From: Ziziphus jujuba
Taxonomy: Eukaryota > Streptophyta > Magnoliopsida > Rosales > Rhamnaceae
DNA length: 64,000 nt
Reading direction: 5' to 3'
Assembly: GCF_031755915.1 (NCBI RefSeq)
Contig: NC_083390.1
Coordinates: 23,989,001 to 24,053,000, forward strand
A model generated the notes under the pieces. The model was not told the DNA's origin, did not search any database, and saw nothing but the letters and a program-made list of their open reading frames with translations. The translations under genes were made by a program, and so were the position numbers. Positions 1 to 12,660 of this stretch are shown piece by piece; the first letter of the stretch is position 1; each line of letters starts with the position of its first letter.

Positions 1-35
<35 letters not shown>

Positions 36-36
36 T
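1..36. repeat. (CAT)n microsatellite at the window edge
   Basis: A pure trinucleotide repeat occupies the first 36 bases and is cut by the window edge, so its full length is unknown. No coding role is visible. Confidence 0.9.
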
Positions 37-2686
37 TTCTGTTAAAATTATCTATCCATAAAACACCAACCATAATGGCACACAATATTATTCGCATCGT
101 TATCATCAGTACTCAACAATATCAACAAGAATATAAATAATAATGAAAATTATTACTTTCTGGATTCTTTGAGAACATAATTACCAGCAATTTGTATACC
201 TTCCACCTAGGTCATATTTAGATGGTAAAGTGATTTGGGCTTGAAATTTGATTAGAGATTTAAAGTCCTGTGCCTAAAGTACAGAAAATCAAACATAATA
301 ATACTTAAAATAAGCAGGCCACTTAAATCTCCTGGAAAGAATCCATTAATTACATGCAATTACCTACAACTTTTTTCGCTTTGATAGTGACCACTCAAAA
401 GTTATAAACTATTGAGAAAGTAAATAAGTTGAAATACTTCCATCATCCAATAATACTTGCACTTTACCTGACTTTTCAATTGAGTTTTTTATCAAGTTAT
501 GTGACAAAGGTGGAGCTAAAGCAACTTTGTATCACCAACATTCTATTATGAAAAGCTCTTGGCGCATTATAGAAAGCCATAGGGCACTGAAGTAATAGAA
601 AGTGCATCTTTTTTATAATGTTATTAGTTTGTTCATGATCCCATCTAGTCCCCTAACTGGCTTGGAGGCATTTTGAAATTCTAAGTGGTCTGACACACGT
701 TATCTTATGATGCTTGCTAATAGTTGTTGAACAGATGGTTGGTTGTAGTGGCAAAGAACTTAACTAAATCAGCGGCATCAAGCTTTATAGATGCCCCAAA
801 AATTTAGAGACCTCAGAGGAAATCTATCAAAGTTGCTGCTCCAAAAAAGTTAGCCAGATTAGTGGATGTTTAAAGATAATTACCTAGTTTCCACATTTTG
901 GCATGAAACAACTGCTCTTAGAAGTTCAATTCCATCATTTATACTTGACCACCAAAGTATCTTTACTCACCAATCACACATAAAAATGTCAAAAGTTTAC
1001 TATTACAGTCTATGGCCCTCATGAGATCCATTTAAAATTTCTTAGACTTAAAAGATAACTTAGCATTAGGTACTCTTTCTAGCATCCATGATTCTTTTCG
1101 ACACTTCATCACAAATAATAAAGGGAATAACATCTAGCACTGGTTACAAAGAAGAACAACTTTGCACACAGTGTTCTGTATTTGATAGGAATAATATGAG
1201 CAAAGTTATTTTGCCATAAACAAGGAAGCAACCCAAGTAAAATGGAGTATAACAAAACAATTTATGACACCTTCTTTCAGCATATATCCTATCTAATATC
1301 ATGCGCTATCATCAGCTGACAGCAGCTTATCCTAAAGTTGTAGTTATTTAAGGATCCACTACTGGGGAGAAATGGAAACAACTTAGATAGTTTTATTGGG
1401 TAATTTCCTAGGGAAGGAGATTAATTCTGGTAAAGACAGTTCTTGAAAGTATTCCACTATATTGTCTTTGTTTAAATGCAAGTGGCAGTCAAGTTTGAAA
1501 AGAGTAAAGAGAGATATTCTTTGGATAGAAGATGATGATAGTAGGAAGGATAATTTAATTCATTGGGAGATGTTTTCTCAACTACATAATCCAAAGGATC
1601 TTTGCTTTGGGTGGTATCATTTTGAGAAATATGAGTTTTGGTGTGGGCTATTACTCGTAGCTAATATGGTGTGGGTATTACCCAAAGCTGAATATATTAT
1701 TGACATATATATTGATGGTTTGAATTACATTCATATCGATGGACAATATCTATTATGGTAATAACAGATGGAAGGATTGGATATTGAGTTCCAACTGCAA
1801 GGCTTTTAACTAGTTAAGCTGATATTTTCAATATTTCAGAAATATCCACGTTTTAAGTTAGCTAAATTCCACCCAAATTGTCATGTCCATTTGGTTATTC
1901 ATTGGTATTGACATAAACATCACAACTAAAAACACAGATTTGTTTTCTCTATTTGTTTCCTTTTTAATCTATAACCTCAATTTAAGGATATTTCAAAGGA
2001 TATATCTGTTATTTATCCAATTTTTTCATCTGTTGTAGCATTAGACAGCTTCACCTATGTTTATAACTATATTGGAGGTTTTGTAGGACACCAAAGAGAA
2101 AATAATTTTGAAGAATTTTTATACAAAAAATGAATATAGAATAGAAACTCTCAAGCAGAGGGCATAGATGCCAGACCCTGTAGATATCGTGTTCCCCATT
2201 TTACCTCTGTTTTCTTCCATTCAAATATATGATGCTCAGATCAGTAAAATGGCATCAACAAAATTATAAACGCAAATCTAAATCCCAAATCTTTAGTGTA
2301 TGCTTTACACATCCCTAACCAAAAGTATAGATATACAGTTGAATTTCTCAATCCTTTAATCACAAGACAATAATTATTCCTCAGAATAAGCAGTGAGGGA
2401 ACTGCTCATCCAACATGTATATACACCAAATATTTGCATATTATCCTTGGTTGAATTATGAGAGATTGTCACCATAATTATATGGAAATGCAAACTATAG
2501 CAACCGATATTTACAAAACTTTTATCATTGTAGCTTGGACAAGATAACATGTTTGCAAAAGAATATACAGCAAACAGGAGACCAATTTAATGAACTTAAG
2601 TAGCTATATCTACTTAAGATGGAAACAATAAAATGAGAACTATTAAACAAAACAAAAATGGTAAAACATAACTTGGTTAAAAGTAC
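37..2686. other. Non-coding stretch left of the aldo-keto reductase exons
   Basis: No long conserved reading frame is visible here except the LINE fragment near 1.4-1.76 kb. I looked on the minus strand for the missing last exon of the aldo-keto reductase (a strand ending in I-L-R-W, then the cofactor-binding K-S and R-I-x-x-N motifs) and did not find it. The stretch is either a long intron of that gene holding a transposon remnant, or intergenic DNA if the gene is truncated. Confidence 0.5.
1370..1761 (+). mobile_element. Degenerate LINE (non-LTR) reverse-transcriptase fragment
   Basis: Two overlapping frames together resemble the C-terminal part of a plant L1-type reverse transcriptase. 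The first reads GRRLILVKTVLESIPLY, matching the usual G-G-R-L-T-L-I-K-S-x-L-x-S-I-P-T-Y block. The frame then shifts and continues as LSLFK, followed by LKRVKRDILW and DNLIHWEMF, matching the usual LSLF, I-x-x-x-x-R-x-F-L-W and H-L-I-x-W segments. No ATG-led gene, poly(A) tail or target-site duplication could be recognised. It is a short dead remnant. The family assignment rests on motif order only, without a database search. Confidence 0.65.
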
Positions 2687-4656
2687 CTGCTCAGGTGTTT
2701 TTTTGTGTCTGTCTGCAATCTCTCTAACAACTGACAATTTCAGCATAGGTCCATGGACAGATCTTGACCTCCTGAATGATATACGAGGGGTTCCAGGTTC
2801 CTCTTCCCCACTACCACTGCTATCAGATGGTCCAGGATTTGAAGTAGGTACTCCTAAGGGTGTGTGAGCTGATACATGTATACCTTTCAGTTTACAGAAC
2901 TTTACAAGTTCATCTTGCCTCCAAAAAGGATGCAACTCCACCTAAGGAAAAACCAACCAAAATCCATAAGGTGATTATATAAGGGGGCACGCAGGTCAAT
3001 TAAGGATCCAAATTCCTAGCTTAGGGTGATCCAAAGGAGAGAGTTCTTATTTTTACCACAGTATCATCATCAAGGAAAACACTGATATAACTTTATCATA
3101 ATAATGACAACCATGGTGACAATTATAACAGCCAAACAAAATCTGAAAGACAAGGAATCAAGAGGCATTAAACTGGAGCCTCACATTCTACCATTAAGAA
3201 AAATGATATCACTTAAAGGTTGATAAAGAACAACCAGCATAAACATCTCATATCACTTAATTGTTCGGTTTGCAATTCCAATGTAAGTCAGAAAGAAACC
3301 ATGGCTTAAATTTCAATACCTACAAATACTTGTTCAAGACAAAATTGTTTCATAGAGTTTTAGAGCCTTATGAGAACAATTATGGTATAAAATCAGAGAT
3401 GTTGAAGGAACAAACTTATTTATTTCAGCTAGAAATATTGTAGGAAAGACAGTTCTGCATTTCAACATAAGGCAACAGGCATGGAGCGGTCATGATGATC
3501 TTTTGAAAATACCATTACAGGCCTTCTCTAGAGCTAGACTGCTATTAAACTATTGCCCTTCTCTGTCACATTTGATATGAATGACAGCAATTACAAACAC
3601 ATTATACAGTAAACATGGCTCCATTTAAATCACTAGACTTTTATAAAGTAGCTGCCCATCAAATAACGAGTCCAAACCAGAAGCAAACAAATTAAGCTAA
3701 GAGTTCCTTTACGTGATTTGAGACTTTCTATTCCACTTCCATCTAACCTGCATAAGCCCAAATTTATGGAAACTTCAGGGGATGGTTTGTCTAGTTGAGG
3801 TAAATTGTAGATATAATTAATATTGAAATAAAAAAATAAATAAAAAACCATGCTTATCACTGCATCTAGCCTTTGAACCAAAAAGCATTTGGACAAAAGT
3901 ACAAAATAAACTGCATTCAATAACATAGAATCTACTGCACTTATTAAACAAACTAACGTACATACAACTTCAGAAAGGATGCTCATACCTCTTATCATCT
4001 ATAAAGTTACATGATAGTGGTGTTACTCTAAGTCAACTATTGAAAAAGTCCCAAAATTTGTTAAAGCAACGAGTTTAAGAGGAGAAAACCTGATTGACTG
4101 CAGGTATAACTTTCGCAAATTTAAGCAACTCCTTGATCTGCTGCACACTGAAGTTACTGACTCCTATAGCCCGGACCAAACCAAGCCCAACCAGACCTTC
4201 CATGGCTTTCCATGCTTTCTTCAACCTATTCAAAAATTGCCTATACTCACTTCCAGATTTTGAAGGAGGATCAGTGGCATCACCAACCCCTGAACAGTCA
4301 GGCAAGTGCATCAAATAGAGATCCAAGTATGCAACTCCAAGGTTCTTAAGAGAAACTCTAACATAATTCTCGATTTTATTGAGGGAATTCATGGTACAGT
4401 ATAGCTTAGAAGTCAAGAACACGTCTTCCCTCTTCAGTGCACCTCTAAATGCTTCAGCTAATGCTTCCCCAACTTCAACCTCATTCCCATAAAGATGTGC
4501 ACAATCTATGTGACGGTAGCCAACCGACAATGCCGTTTTCACAGCTTCTACACAAAGGTCTCCACCACTCTGCCATGTCCCAAGTCCAATGGCAGGAATT
4601 CTACCTCCTGTGTTCAACACAAAGTAGGTTCCCGGTGTCCCAACCTTCCCTTTCAT
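2687..4656 (-). CDS. Aldo-keto reductase, NADPH-dependent (exons 1-2, C-terminus not found)
   Basis: Two coding exons join in frame: 4656..4090 (189 codons, ATG at 4656) and 2941..2687 (85 codons), with a GT-AG intron of about 1.15 kb. The predicted (beta/alpha)8 barrel carries the full catalytic tetrad of the family at D51, Y56, K84 and H117. It also has the family's G-x-R-x-P-x-I-G-L-G-T-W start, and the substrate/cofactor segment S-N-F runs to NQVELHPFW across the splice. These enzymes reduce aldehydes and ketones in the cytosol or plastid with NADPH; the substrate here is unknown. Exon 2 encodes a Ser/Glu-rich loop of roughly 30 residues (from about residue 220) that is longer than in typical AKRs. 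About 70 residues with the 2'-phosphate-binding K-S-x-x-x-x-R-I-x-x-N motif should follow after the donor at 2686 but were not found, so the gene is incomplete here. Confidence 0.85.
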
Positions 4657-4732
4657 CCCTTAAACTTCTTAGACCAAACAAATATAGAAAATAAACTCCA
4701 AATACCGCACGAACTCCAAAATGACAATTCAG

Positions 4733-4750
4733 CTATATATATATATTATA
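4733..4750 (-). promoter_or_regulatory. Possible TATA region of the aldo-keto reductase
   Basis: An uninterrupted TATATA-type tract lies about 80-95 bases upstream of the AKR start codon on the minus strand. Position and composition suit a core promoter, but AT tracts are common here. Confidence 0.3.
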
Positions 4751-5107
4751 TGCTCTATCCAAAACCCAACGAAAATATAGTAAACCCACGATCTCACAAA
4801 TCAGGCAAAGATATGCAAATCAATTAGAAACCCGTTAACTAAATACCAAAAACAGGAAAACCCAATTGGGAAAATCAATCAAAGATAAAGTTTTTACTCC
4901 AGAAAAGTAATCACTTTGACTACAAACTCGTCCAGCTTGTGTTTGTAAATATGTCTAAAACAGAGCTCATCACGGCGACCAATGAACCAAACAAGCAAAC
5001 CTTTTTGATTTTGCAGAAAAATGCAACCTGTTTAATGGTTTAAAATTATATTGGCAAAAAAAAATTCAATGGATTCAAAGGTGGTTGTGGTCAACAACGG
5101 CAACAGG

Positions 5108-5131
5108 GAGAGAGAGAGAGAGAGAGAGAGA
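5108..5131. repeat. (GA)n microsatellite
   Basis: About twelve GA units. A second GA tract follows at 5373-5404. GA/CT repeats near plant promoters can bind BPC/GAGA-type factors; that role is inference here. Confidence 0.85.
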
Positions 5132-6318
5132 AACTCCCTCAGACGGACACAAAAAGAAACGCTTAGCTGTAAGATCAATCAGCTTCCAGTATAGAAAAGC
5201 TAAAGACAAACAGTGCCAAGTATATAATATTGGTAAAATATATTTGTCATTTTCTTTTGGATTAGAAAATATTTTGGAGATATCCAAAGAGAAGCAAAGA
5301 CAAAGACCACAAGGCATATAAAAATAACAAATATAAAAATAGAAAAATTATAGGAATTGTTATGCACCTAACAGAGAGAGAGAGAGAGAGAAAAAGAAAG
5401 AGAGAAGCGTTTTTCTTCTAAATCCAACAACCTCCCGACCCAACTTACGACGCCATCATTGACTCTCTACATAGCGTATTTGTATTCCTTCCCATGCATG
5501 TATATCTATTTCCATTTTTTTATTATTATTATTTTTTTTCAAATTCCCAGCTAATATTTTTCTTTTCTTTTGTTTTCTTCCTATAAAAGAAATTACGTAT
5601 TACATATATATTTTTATGATTTGCACTTTACTACTTCTAGTTTGAGAGTATTTCATTTTAGCCCTTTAAATTTGTACTATACTATTTGAGGCTTTGTCCA
5701 ATTAAAATTTTTAACTACAAGTGGTTGGCAGGTCTATAGCTAAATGCATTTGCGTCCTTAATAAATAATTGTTTAAACACTTTCAAATTTATTGATTAAA
5801 TTTTATAATTTTGTTTTGTTTTTTAGTAATTGAAATAATTTTTTGCCTGGGATATTGGAGAAGAGGGCATATATACTTGATTATGATATTGAGGGAACTG
5901 TTGAACCCATTGTGGATAATTTATTTATTTTTTTATTAATTATTTTTGGAATCAGCAGAGAAACACTGTCTTTTGTTTTTTCTCAATACCAACAGATTCT
6001 TGGGCTGCTTTTGACAAGCTAATATTATCTTCACAGCAATATTTCTTGAATTTAGGTTTGCTCAACTGTAGAGATGATGTCAAAGGTATCCACCTGAACC
6101 AACATGTAATGGTCAAAACAGTTGAGTTTCCTTCTTGGTTGTGAATACCTTCTGTTGATGCAACTAATATGGTTATGAAATGCCTTCAGTTAGTTTCTTT
6201 GAGAATTGAGAGTGATAATGAAGTAATTTGACAGGATATATAACTCTTTCTCTGCAACAGATTCCTGTTGTTTAAGTTAATTGAAATGAAGTCCAACTGT
6301 GAATCATATCTTTTGTGA

Positions 6319-6320
<2 letters not shown>

Positions 6321-6355
<35 letters not shown>
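6321..6355. repeat. 35-base T homopolymer
   Basis: A pure T run in intergenic DNA. Read from the minus strand it could be the poly(A) tail of an old retroposed copy, but no body sequence was recognised beside it. Confidence 0.85.
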
Positions 6356-6359
<4 letters not shown>

Positions 6360-7015
6360 ACCATTTGCTTCCTCTGGATATTTTCCTTTATTTGTTAGTT
6401 TTTGATCATATGCAGCTTTACTATAAAATACTAATTTTCTTCCCCATTTCAATTATTTTGATTATGACCTGCTGTCCATCACAAACCATGAACTTTTCTC
6501 ATATTGTAAAGATTTACCACCTCACCTGTACCGAAAACATTTCTGCTTACAGAAAGGCCCACAGAAATGAAATTATACTGATAGGACCGGACATTTGGAT
6601 GAAAATGGATCAGTAATAGTTTAAGAGGATGTCATTTTGACAACTCCATAGCCTTATGAGATTGACAGCCATTCCAATTTGACCCAGAACTTTTGTTGGT
6701 TTTAATTGATTGATGGAATGTATGCAAGATAAGATGATTGTGAGAATGAAGTAATGAGTGATGGATAAAAATATTGAAGCTTAAATACACATTACAACAA
6801 AAACCATAATAGTTGATCGGTCTTATTTCTGTAATACTAGCTTTTTCTACAACGTATGCCAAAAGAAAAAGGGAGATATAAAAAAGTGAAACATTTTTTT
6901 TTTTTTTTTTTGGTAATCAAAAGCATATAAATAAGCACACAAAGCTCATGTTTCAGCCTTTATTCATCACTACTATATAGTTTCCTAGCTCTTCCAACTA
7001 CAAAGCTCCCAGTTT

Positions 7016-9322
7016 TCACCATCTCAGCTTTTCAGGGAAGTACTGCAAAAGAATTTTCAAAATTAAGATCAAATAAAATGGAAATAATAAAATATAGAAC
7101 ATTTGCATAATAAAGCTTCATCTTCTTTTTATGTGAATTAAATTTAAAGAACTTAATTAGCAACTTAATTAGCATCCGTTTCAACCGCCATGAAGTTTCG
7201 AAACTTATGTTTTTATCTCTCATGCCTTTAAATCCAAAGCAACTGAAAGCAAGAGTATTACCTTTTCAATGAGAGAGAGATAGTATAGCTTCACTTTCTC
7301 AACATCAATTCTAACCTTGCTCTTGCTGTAAAGGTCATATTTGCTGCATGTTTTCAAAATCATGATTCATATTTTCCTCTTTTCACAAATTTTTGAGCAA
7401 ACAATTATGCAAATGCTTTTATTTACTATATGCTTACTTGAATATCTTGAGCCATTTCAGATTCTCAATGTCCTCTTCATTCATCAAGTGCTTATATGCT
7501 CCTGCCCGGTGTAAAGCTGCATAAAATAGTTCAAGTCCATGATTTTCTCAGTTCAAACAACTAAAAGATATTACACTTTCTAAAGGGCAAACACGAAATT
7601 TTAATTTTTTATTGCAGAACATACCATAAAAGGAGTGGAATCTGATAATAAAAAGGCCAGCTTGTGGAAGAGTTGTATTATTCTTCTTTGCAACCTAAAG
7701 ATGACACCAAGATAAGATAAATCATCATTTGCAATATTAGAGAAATGAGTTACAAATTTCAACCAAATTGTTCATTTTCACCAGAAAATGACATTTTTCC
7801 TCTGTCTAAATTTTCTGTCGGTTCATATAAGGTTTAGCCAATACTTACCAAGTACATGTAGTCATCGTGCCCCCATGACATTAGTACATTGTCAAGTCCA
7901 CAGCCTTCTGAATAAACTCCATATTTTGTGTTGAAAGCAGGATTTTCATAGTCAGGATTATCCTTGAAATACTGTCATTAAGGACAAAACTTTATTATAT
8001 CAGAAACTTAACAGAAAGATTGTCTTTAAGAATTTAAGAGAGAAAAATTTAAAGACCTTGTGATGAACAATTGACTCATCAAATGCACATCCAACAGGAA
8101 ATGTGTCACCTGCAATGATGATGATACTGTTCAGTTTCTATATTTTACCAAAGCATTGCTTTCTTAATGATTCAGATATATGATGCTCACCAACAACAGC
8201 CCATTGAGGAAGCTCCCCAAAACCAGGAAGATTAAGAACCTTTCCAAGATCTAAGATTCATCCAAAAAAAAACAGAACTTTAGTTGATCCATATGGTGAT
8301 GCATACATACAAAACATGAATGACAAGTAGTCCTGCTTTTGAAGAAACATACCATGGATAAGGCCAGTCAAATGCAGCCAGTCCTCGTTCGGATAATCCT
8401 TTCTGATGGCTTCAGCTGTCTGCAACAAATGCTCGATTTGAGGATCGTCCAAGTCGGGATCACTCTCGTCGATAACCTCATTCAGAAGTTCACAGCATTC
8501 CCATATGCTCATCTCCATCTTGTTCAGTTTTCCATACTCTTCCCTCATCCGCTTCACCTGTAATCAATCATAAGTAAATTTCAGTATTTTTCATCTTTAT
8601 ATAACAAACAAAATTCTGTTAGTATTTTCATCTTTATATAACAAACAAAATTCTGTTTGTGTTTATAGATACATGACAAAAGAAACTATGTACAAATCTA
8701 TACTGGCATTGTAAAAATGATCAATTTCAAGCTCTCATTGCAGATTGCTTACAAAGTCATAACTCTGGTTAATGTGATTGATTCTGTAGAATTCCTCAAC
8801 CCCGTCTTTCCTCTCACTCCCAACATCATAGTCCCTGTATTTTCATCAATTCTAAGTCAATTGTAAGTAAATTAAACAAAGGGCTTGAAACCTAACAATC
8901 AATGATAAGTAAAAACTCCAATGATAATAATATTTTTTTTGGTTCTATCAAAAATGTTATTACTAGAAATTGATTAATATGCACCTTCTTCCCAAATTAA
9001 TATAATAGAATATAAAACTAAGAACAAATACATTAAACTCCATTTTCATCAAAATATGTAAATTATAAAGATTTCATATTCTTTTGATTTTTCAATCCAA
9101 TTAAATCCAATTCCAAATAACAAACATGGTATTAATTTAGAATTGATATGCCCCACATATATTACAAAATAATAATAATAATAATGAAAATGGAAGAGAC
9201 ATAAATACCTAAAAGTGTGACCAAATGCATTAGTCTTAGGCACCAGAAATCCAGCATCAAGCACCAACTCATTCTGTTCCTCTGCCACTTTCTTCTCCTC
9301 CACCTCAACAGTACCTATTCAC

Positions 9323-9353
<31 letters not shown>

Positions 9354-9440
9354 CATTAATCAAATTTACAAAATTCAAATTAACCCACAAAAAAAAAAAA
9401 AATTACCAGGCTCATGAAGGTGGTCAATGAGGATAGTCAT
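7016..9440 (-). CDS. MIOX: myo-Inositol oxygenase (MIOX), complete, 11 exons
   Basis: Eleven exons, all GT-AG, join in frame: 9440..9407, 9314..9209, 8834..8753, 8557..8353, 8250..8191, 8109..8057, 7971..7849, 7694..7625, 7516..7438, 7343..7262 and 7042..7016. They give 306 residues, normal for plant MIOX. The enzyme is a cytosolic non-haem di-iron oxygenase that cleaves myo-inositol with O2 to D-glucuronate, feeding UDP-glucuronate and cell-wall synthesis. All six expected iron ligands are present by motif: H117 (E-H-L-L-Q), H142 and D143 (L-I-H-D-L-G-K), H215 (W-G-H-D-D), H241 (R-F-H-S-F-Y) and D274 (K-Y-D-L-Y). The conserved AFGHTFRDYD block spans exons 2 and 3. The C-terminus is YFPEKLRW. 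The first exon is only 34 nt and the last only 27 nt including the stop. Nothing suggests damage. Confidence 0.97.
9330..9352. repeat. (AT)n microsatellite in MIOX intron 1
   Basis: A pure AT dinucleotide tract within the short first intron, between exon 1 (ends 9407) and exon 2 (starts 9314). Confidence 0.8.
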
Positions 9441-12400
9441 CCTGAATCAAAAGTGTAATAGAGAAAAGAAGGATGAAAATTTGTTGAAGAAGAAATCAGA
9501 GGGAATTGGAATGGTGTTGTGAATGGCATGTTTGGAAGGTGGGAAAGTTGGGAGTATTTATAATATGCCGGAGAGAAGAGATCAAATCAAAAAGTCCTTC
9601 CCTGAGAATTCATAAGCCTTGGAGTCCTTCACTAAGAAAATCCGAGTCCTTCATTGAAAATCTGAGTCCTTCACTGAAAAATCTTTTATTTTTCTTTTCC
9701 TTTTATCTTTGTCCCCAAGAGCCATGCAATTAGAAGGCGCGAAAACCAGCTGCCAACTGTCAACCAAATCTTTCTATTATTATTATTATTTTTTCAAAAT
9801 TAAAATGGAAAACATAATTTGGGTATTTATCTGCTGTGAGCCACGTGCGGATTAAATGTTTTGTGAAGGTGCTGAGTCAGAACCGAGTGTGATGGACGAT
9901 CTAGAAGCAAAGTAGTTGTGGCCCACATGACGTGGCACCTAGTCAACGACAAAGGCTTTTCCCTCTTGGGTAAAATACAGTGTACCTGGACGTCACTACC
10001 CACCGACTGCGAGTTTTGATAAGCTCACGGCACCGTTTTTGGTAAACCCATCATCACAGCCCACGATTTTTGATTAATTATTAATTATTTAATTAAATTA
10101 AGGATAAATCAATCTATGGGAAATTATATATTAAGTAAAAAAAGGTTGAAGAGTTAAAAGTTATGAAAGTCAAGGTGATTAATATGATTCCTATAGCTAC
10201 CCTAGAATAATGAAATCGTGTGTCTTGTCATACCTTTCTGAATTTATATCCATATGTACATGATTATGAACTTTTTATCTTAGATTGTAGATCTAAACCT
10301 ATAATTTAGTGTTAAATATATGTATCAAACCTCCCTAATGAATTGTAATCAAAGCAGTTTCTTTCTATTTTTAAGTGCTAATTTTAATACAAAGAGTTGG
10401 ATATTCTGCAATAGAAATAACAACTTTTTTCTTTTTATAATTTTGGGTAAGTATTTAAGTTATATGATTGGGTTGTTAGAGGTGGGGACATTAGGGGCAG
10501 AAGATATGTACCTTGGTTTTGTTTCCATATATGTGTTTATTAGTATTTCAGCAAAAATATATATGTTTATAACTAGGGCCAAAGAGAGCAATTGCAAGTG
10601 TTTTTGGAAAAAATAATAGGTTTCCTTTTATCTATAGTTTTATCCATATATTTATTGATCCCGGAATGTGGGTTTTATTCCCATTTTCCTAATGTGAAAA
10701 CCATTGGTGAATAATTAATGGGCTATTAATTTCAATAAGAGTCACAAAGTTTATTTTCTAATTAAAGTTTACTAAATAACAAATGATGTAATATCATTTT
10801 ATTTTATTTTATTTTTTTGATAAAATGTATTATCATTTTATTAGTTGAGATATAGTGTTTTACCTATTTTATTATTTTATTAATAAATAACATGTGCTAT
10901 ATCATTTACAGTCTAAAAATTTCATAAATAAAATTGATTTTGCTGCAGTATTAATATATATATATATATATTTTTTGTTTTTTGTGATAAATATTGTTGA
11001 AGTATTAGTTATTATTATTGTTATTTTTCTCATCATTTTTTAAATTAGTTGAGCTAAGGTATTTTATATAAGTTATAGCAAAACACTTTAGTCTAATTTT
11101 TCGTATAACGAGTTCTTCGTTTCAAATTATATTTGTTTAATTAATTATGTATTAGCATATGTAAAACGAGAAAATAAAATAAAATAATATATTAATTAGT
11201 TGTAATAATGAAAATATTTATAAATACGAAAATATATATAATGGATTGGTTTTGTTAGGGCCCAGTTAGTTATTTGTTTGGAACCCAACAAAAGACACAA
11301 CAACCAAGAGGAGAATAGGCCCAAGATAAGTTAAAGAAGCCCAATATTTACGACCACTTTTGTCACTACCATTAAGGCTCCTATCTATTTCCTTTTTCTC
11401 CATCGATTGCAATTGGCTTCCCCACCCTAACAAGTAACATAGTTCTATTATTATTATTATTATTATTCTTCATTGCTAAGGTAATTGACAATTATGTATA
11501 ACTATCTAATAAGCTAGTGTTTTAAGGAATTTTTTTATGTAATTTTCCCTTGACCTTTATATAATAATTTCTAATTGGTTTCTCTAGACCAAGTGTATGT
11601 CAAAGTTCCTGTTGGTGATTCATAACATAGTAGCAAAACTAATGCATTTAAAAATGAAGTTCCAATTATTAGAATATGAAAAAATTAAGATTAAATATCT
11701 TTTTCCTAACTCAAAAACCTACCGGTCAAAACTAACCTGAACCATGAGAAGTAAAACCTACCATTCAAGAGGGTTGAGATATGGCACATTAGCCACTCCA
11801 TATTCTTAACCAATCTAATTTCACCATCTTATTTCATCATCTTCAACATTCATCTTATTCTTTCTTTCTTTCATTCATTCATTCTCTCTCCTGGAAAAGT
11901 TGATGCTTAACATAGTTTTCTTCACCCTACAAAGCCAGCCTCAAAGTTCTGCAGCGGCAAAGATGATACCGGAGGTTTTCAGCCATGGACAAAGTCGTCT
12001 TATTTACTGAAACTGGTATGCCTTTTATGTTCTTTACTGTAATTTCAATTTCCCAGCATTTTTGTTCTTTTTTTTTTTTTTTTTTAAGTTTTTAGTTGAT
12101 TCACTATATTAATAATTTTGTTGGAGTATTGAAATCTTCAAAACCATGCGCCATTTACATCGACCATATTAGTATCCGTTTGAGGCGTGCATGTCTGTAT
12201 TATTTTAAGTATTTGTATTTGTAACCCTAAGAACCTTGATAAAGAAAATTAAACTAACTTTTCTCAACCATTTATAATTGAAAAGCTAGTTAAATGATTG
12301 GATCCTCAGGTTTGAATCAAAATTTCCACTTCTTTTCATTTTAATTTTGGCGATTCATCTTTTAAATATTAATCGATATGATAATTTAAGTCCCTTAGAT

Positions 12401-12660
12401 CTTTTCCATTGACACTGATATTTCCAAACCTTGCATTCCTGAGTCTCTAAAAACCAAAAAGTCATTTCTATTTGACAACTCTACAACCCCTTACAGAGAA
12501 CAAACTCACACTTTCCAGAATCCATTGTCATCTTGTCACTAAAAGCACAAAAATGTTAATTTTTGTTCTTCCCGGGGAACATAAGCATCTCGTGAAGTCA
12601 ACAAATTCTTAACTCCCCTCTCTCTTGGGTGATTTCCATCGTTGTCCCCTTAACTTCTTC
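9441..12660. other. Intergenic region between MIOX and TOM1
   Basis: The MIOX promoter side (9441 to about 10100) is less AT-rich and includes ACGTGG and TGACGTGG cores near 9842 and 9930, the kind of G-box/ABRE-like sites bound by bZIP factors. Beyond that the DNA is AT-rich with an AT tract near 10950-10970 and an ATT tract near 11446-11467. No conserved coding sequence was recognised. The right end is the 3' flank of TOM1. Confidence 0.5.
9555..9562 (-). promoter_or_regulatory. Probable TATA box of MIOX
   Basis: The minus strand reads TATAAATA here, the plant TATA consensus, about 115 bases upstream of the MIOX ATG. Transcription would then start near 9525-9530, giving a 5' leader of about 85-90 bases. 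Confidence 0.55.

Larger units (their letters stand above)
4657..7015. other. Intergenic region between the AKR start and the MIOX stop
   Basis: This holds the AKR upstream region and the MIOX 3' flank. It is AT-rich with two GA microsatellites (5108-5131 and 5373-5404) and a 35-base T run (6321-6355). The GA tracts lie 450-750 bases upstream of the AKR start and could be promoter elements or 5' UTR. No conserved coding frame was seen. Confidence 0.6.

Noticed and set aside
480..620. Faint resemblance to a copia-type RNase H segment
   Set aside because: Only a C-D-x-x-x-A pattern fits; neighbouring motifs do not align, so it is not supported.
3633..3998. 121-codon frame on the minus strand
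   Set aside because: It lies wholly inside the AKR intron, is hydrophobic AT-rich translation and matches no family.
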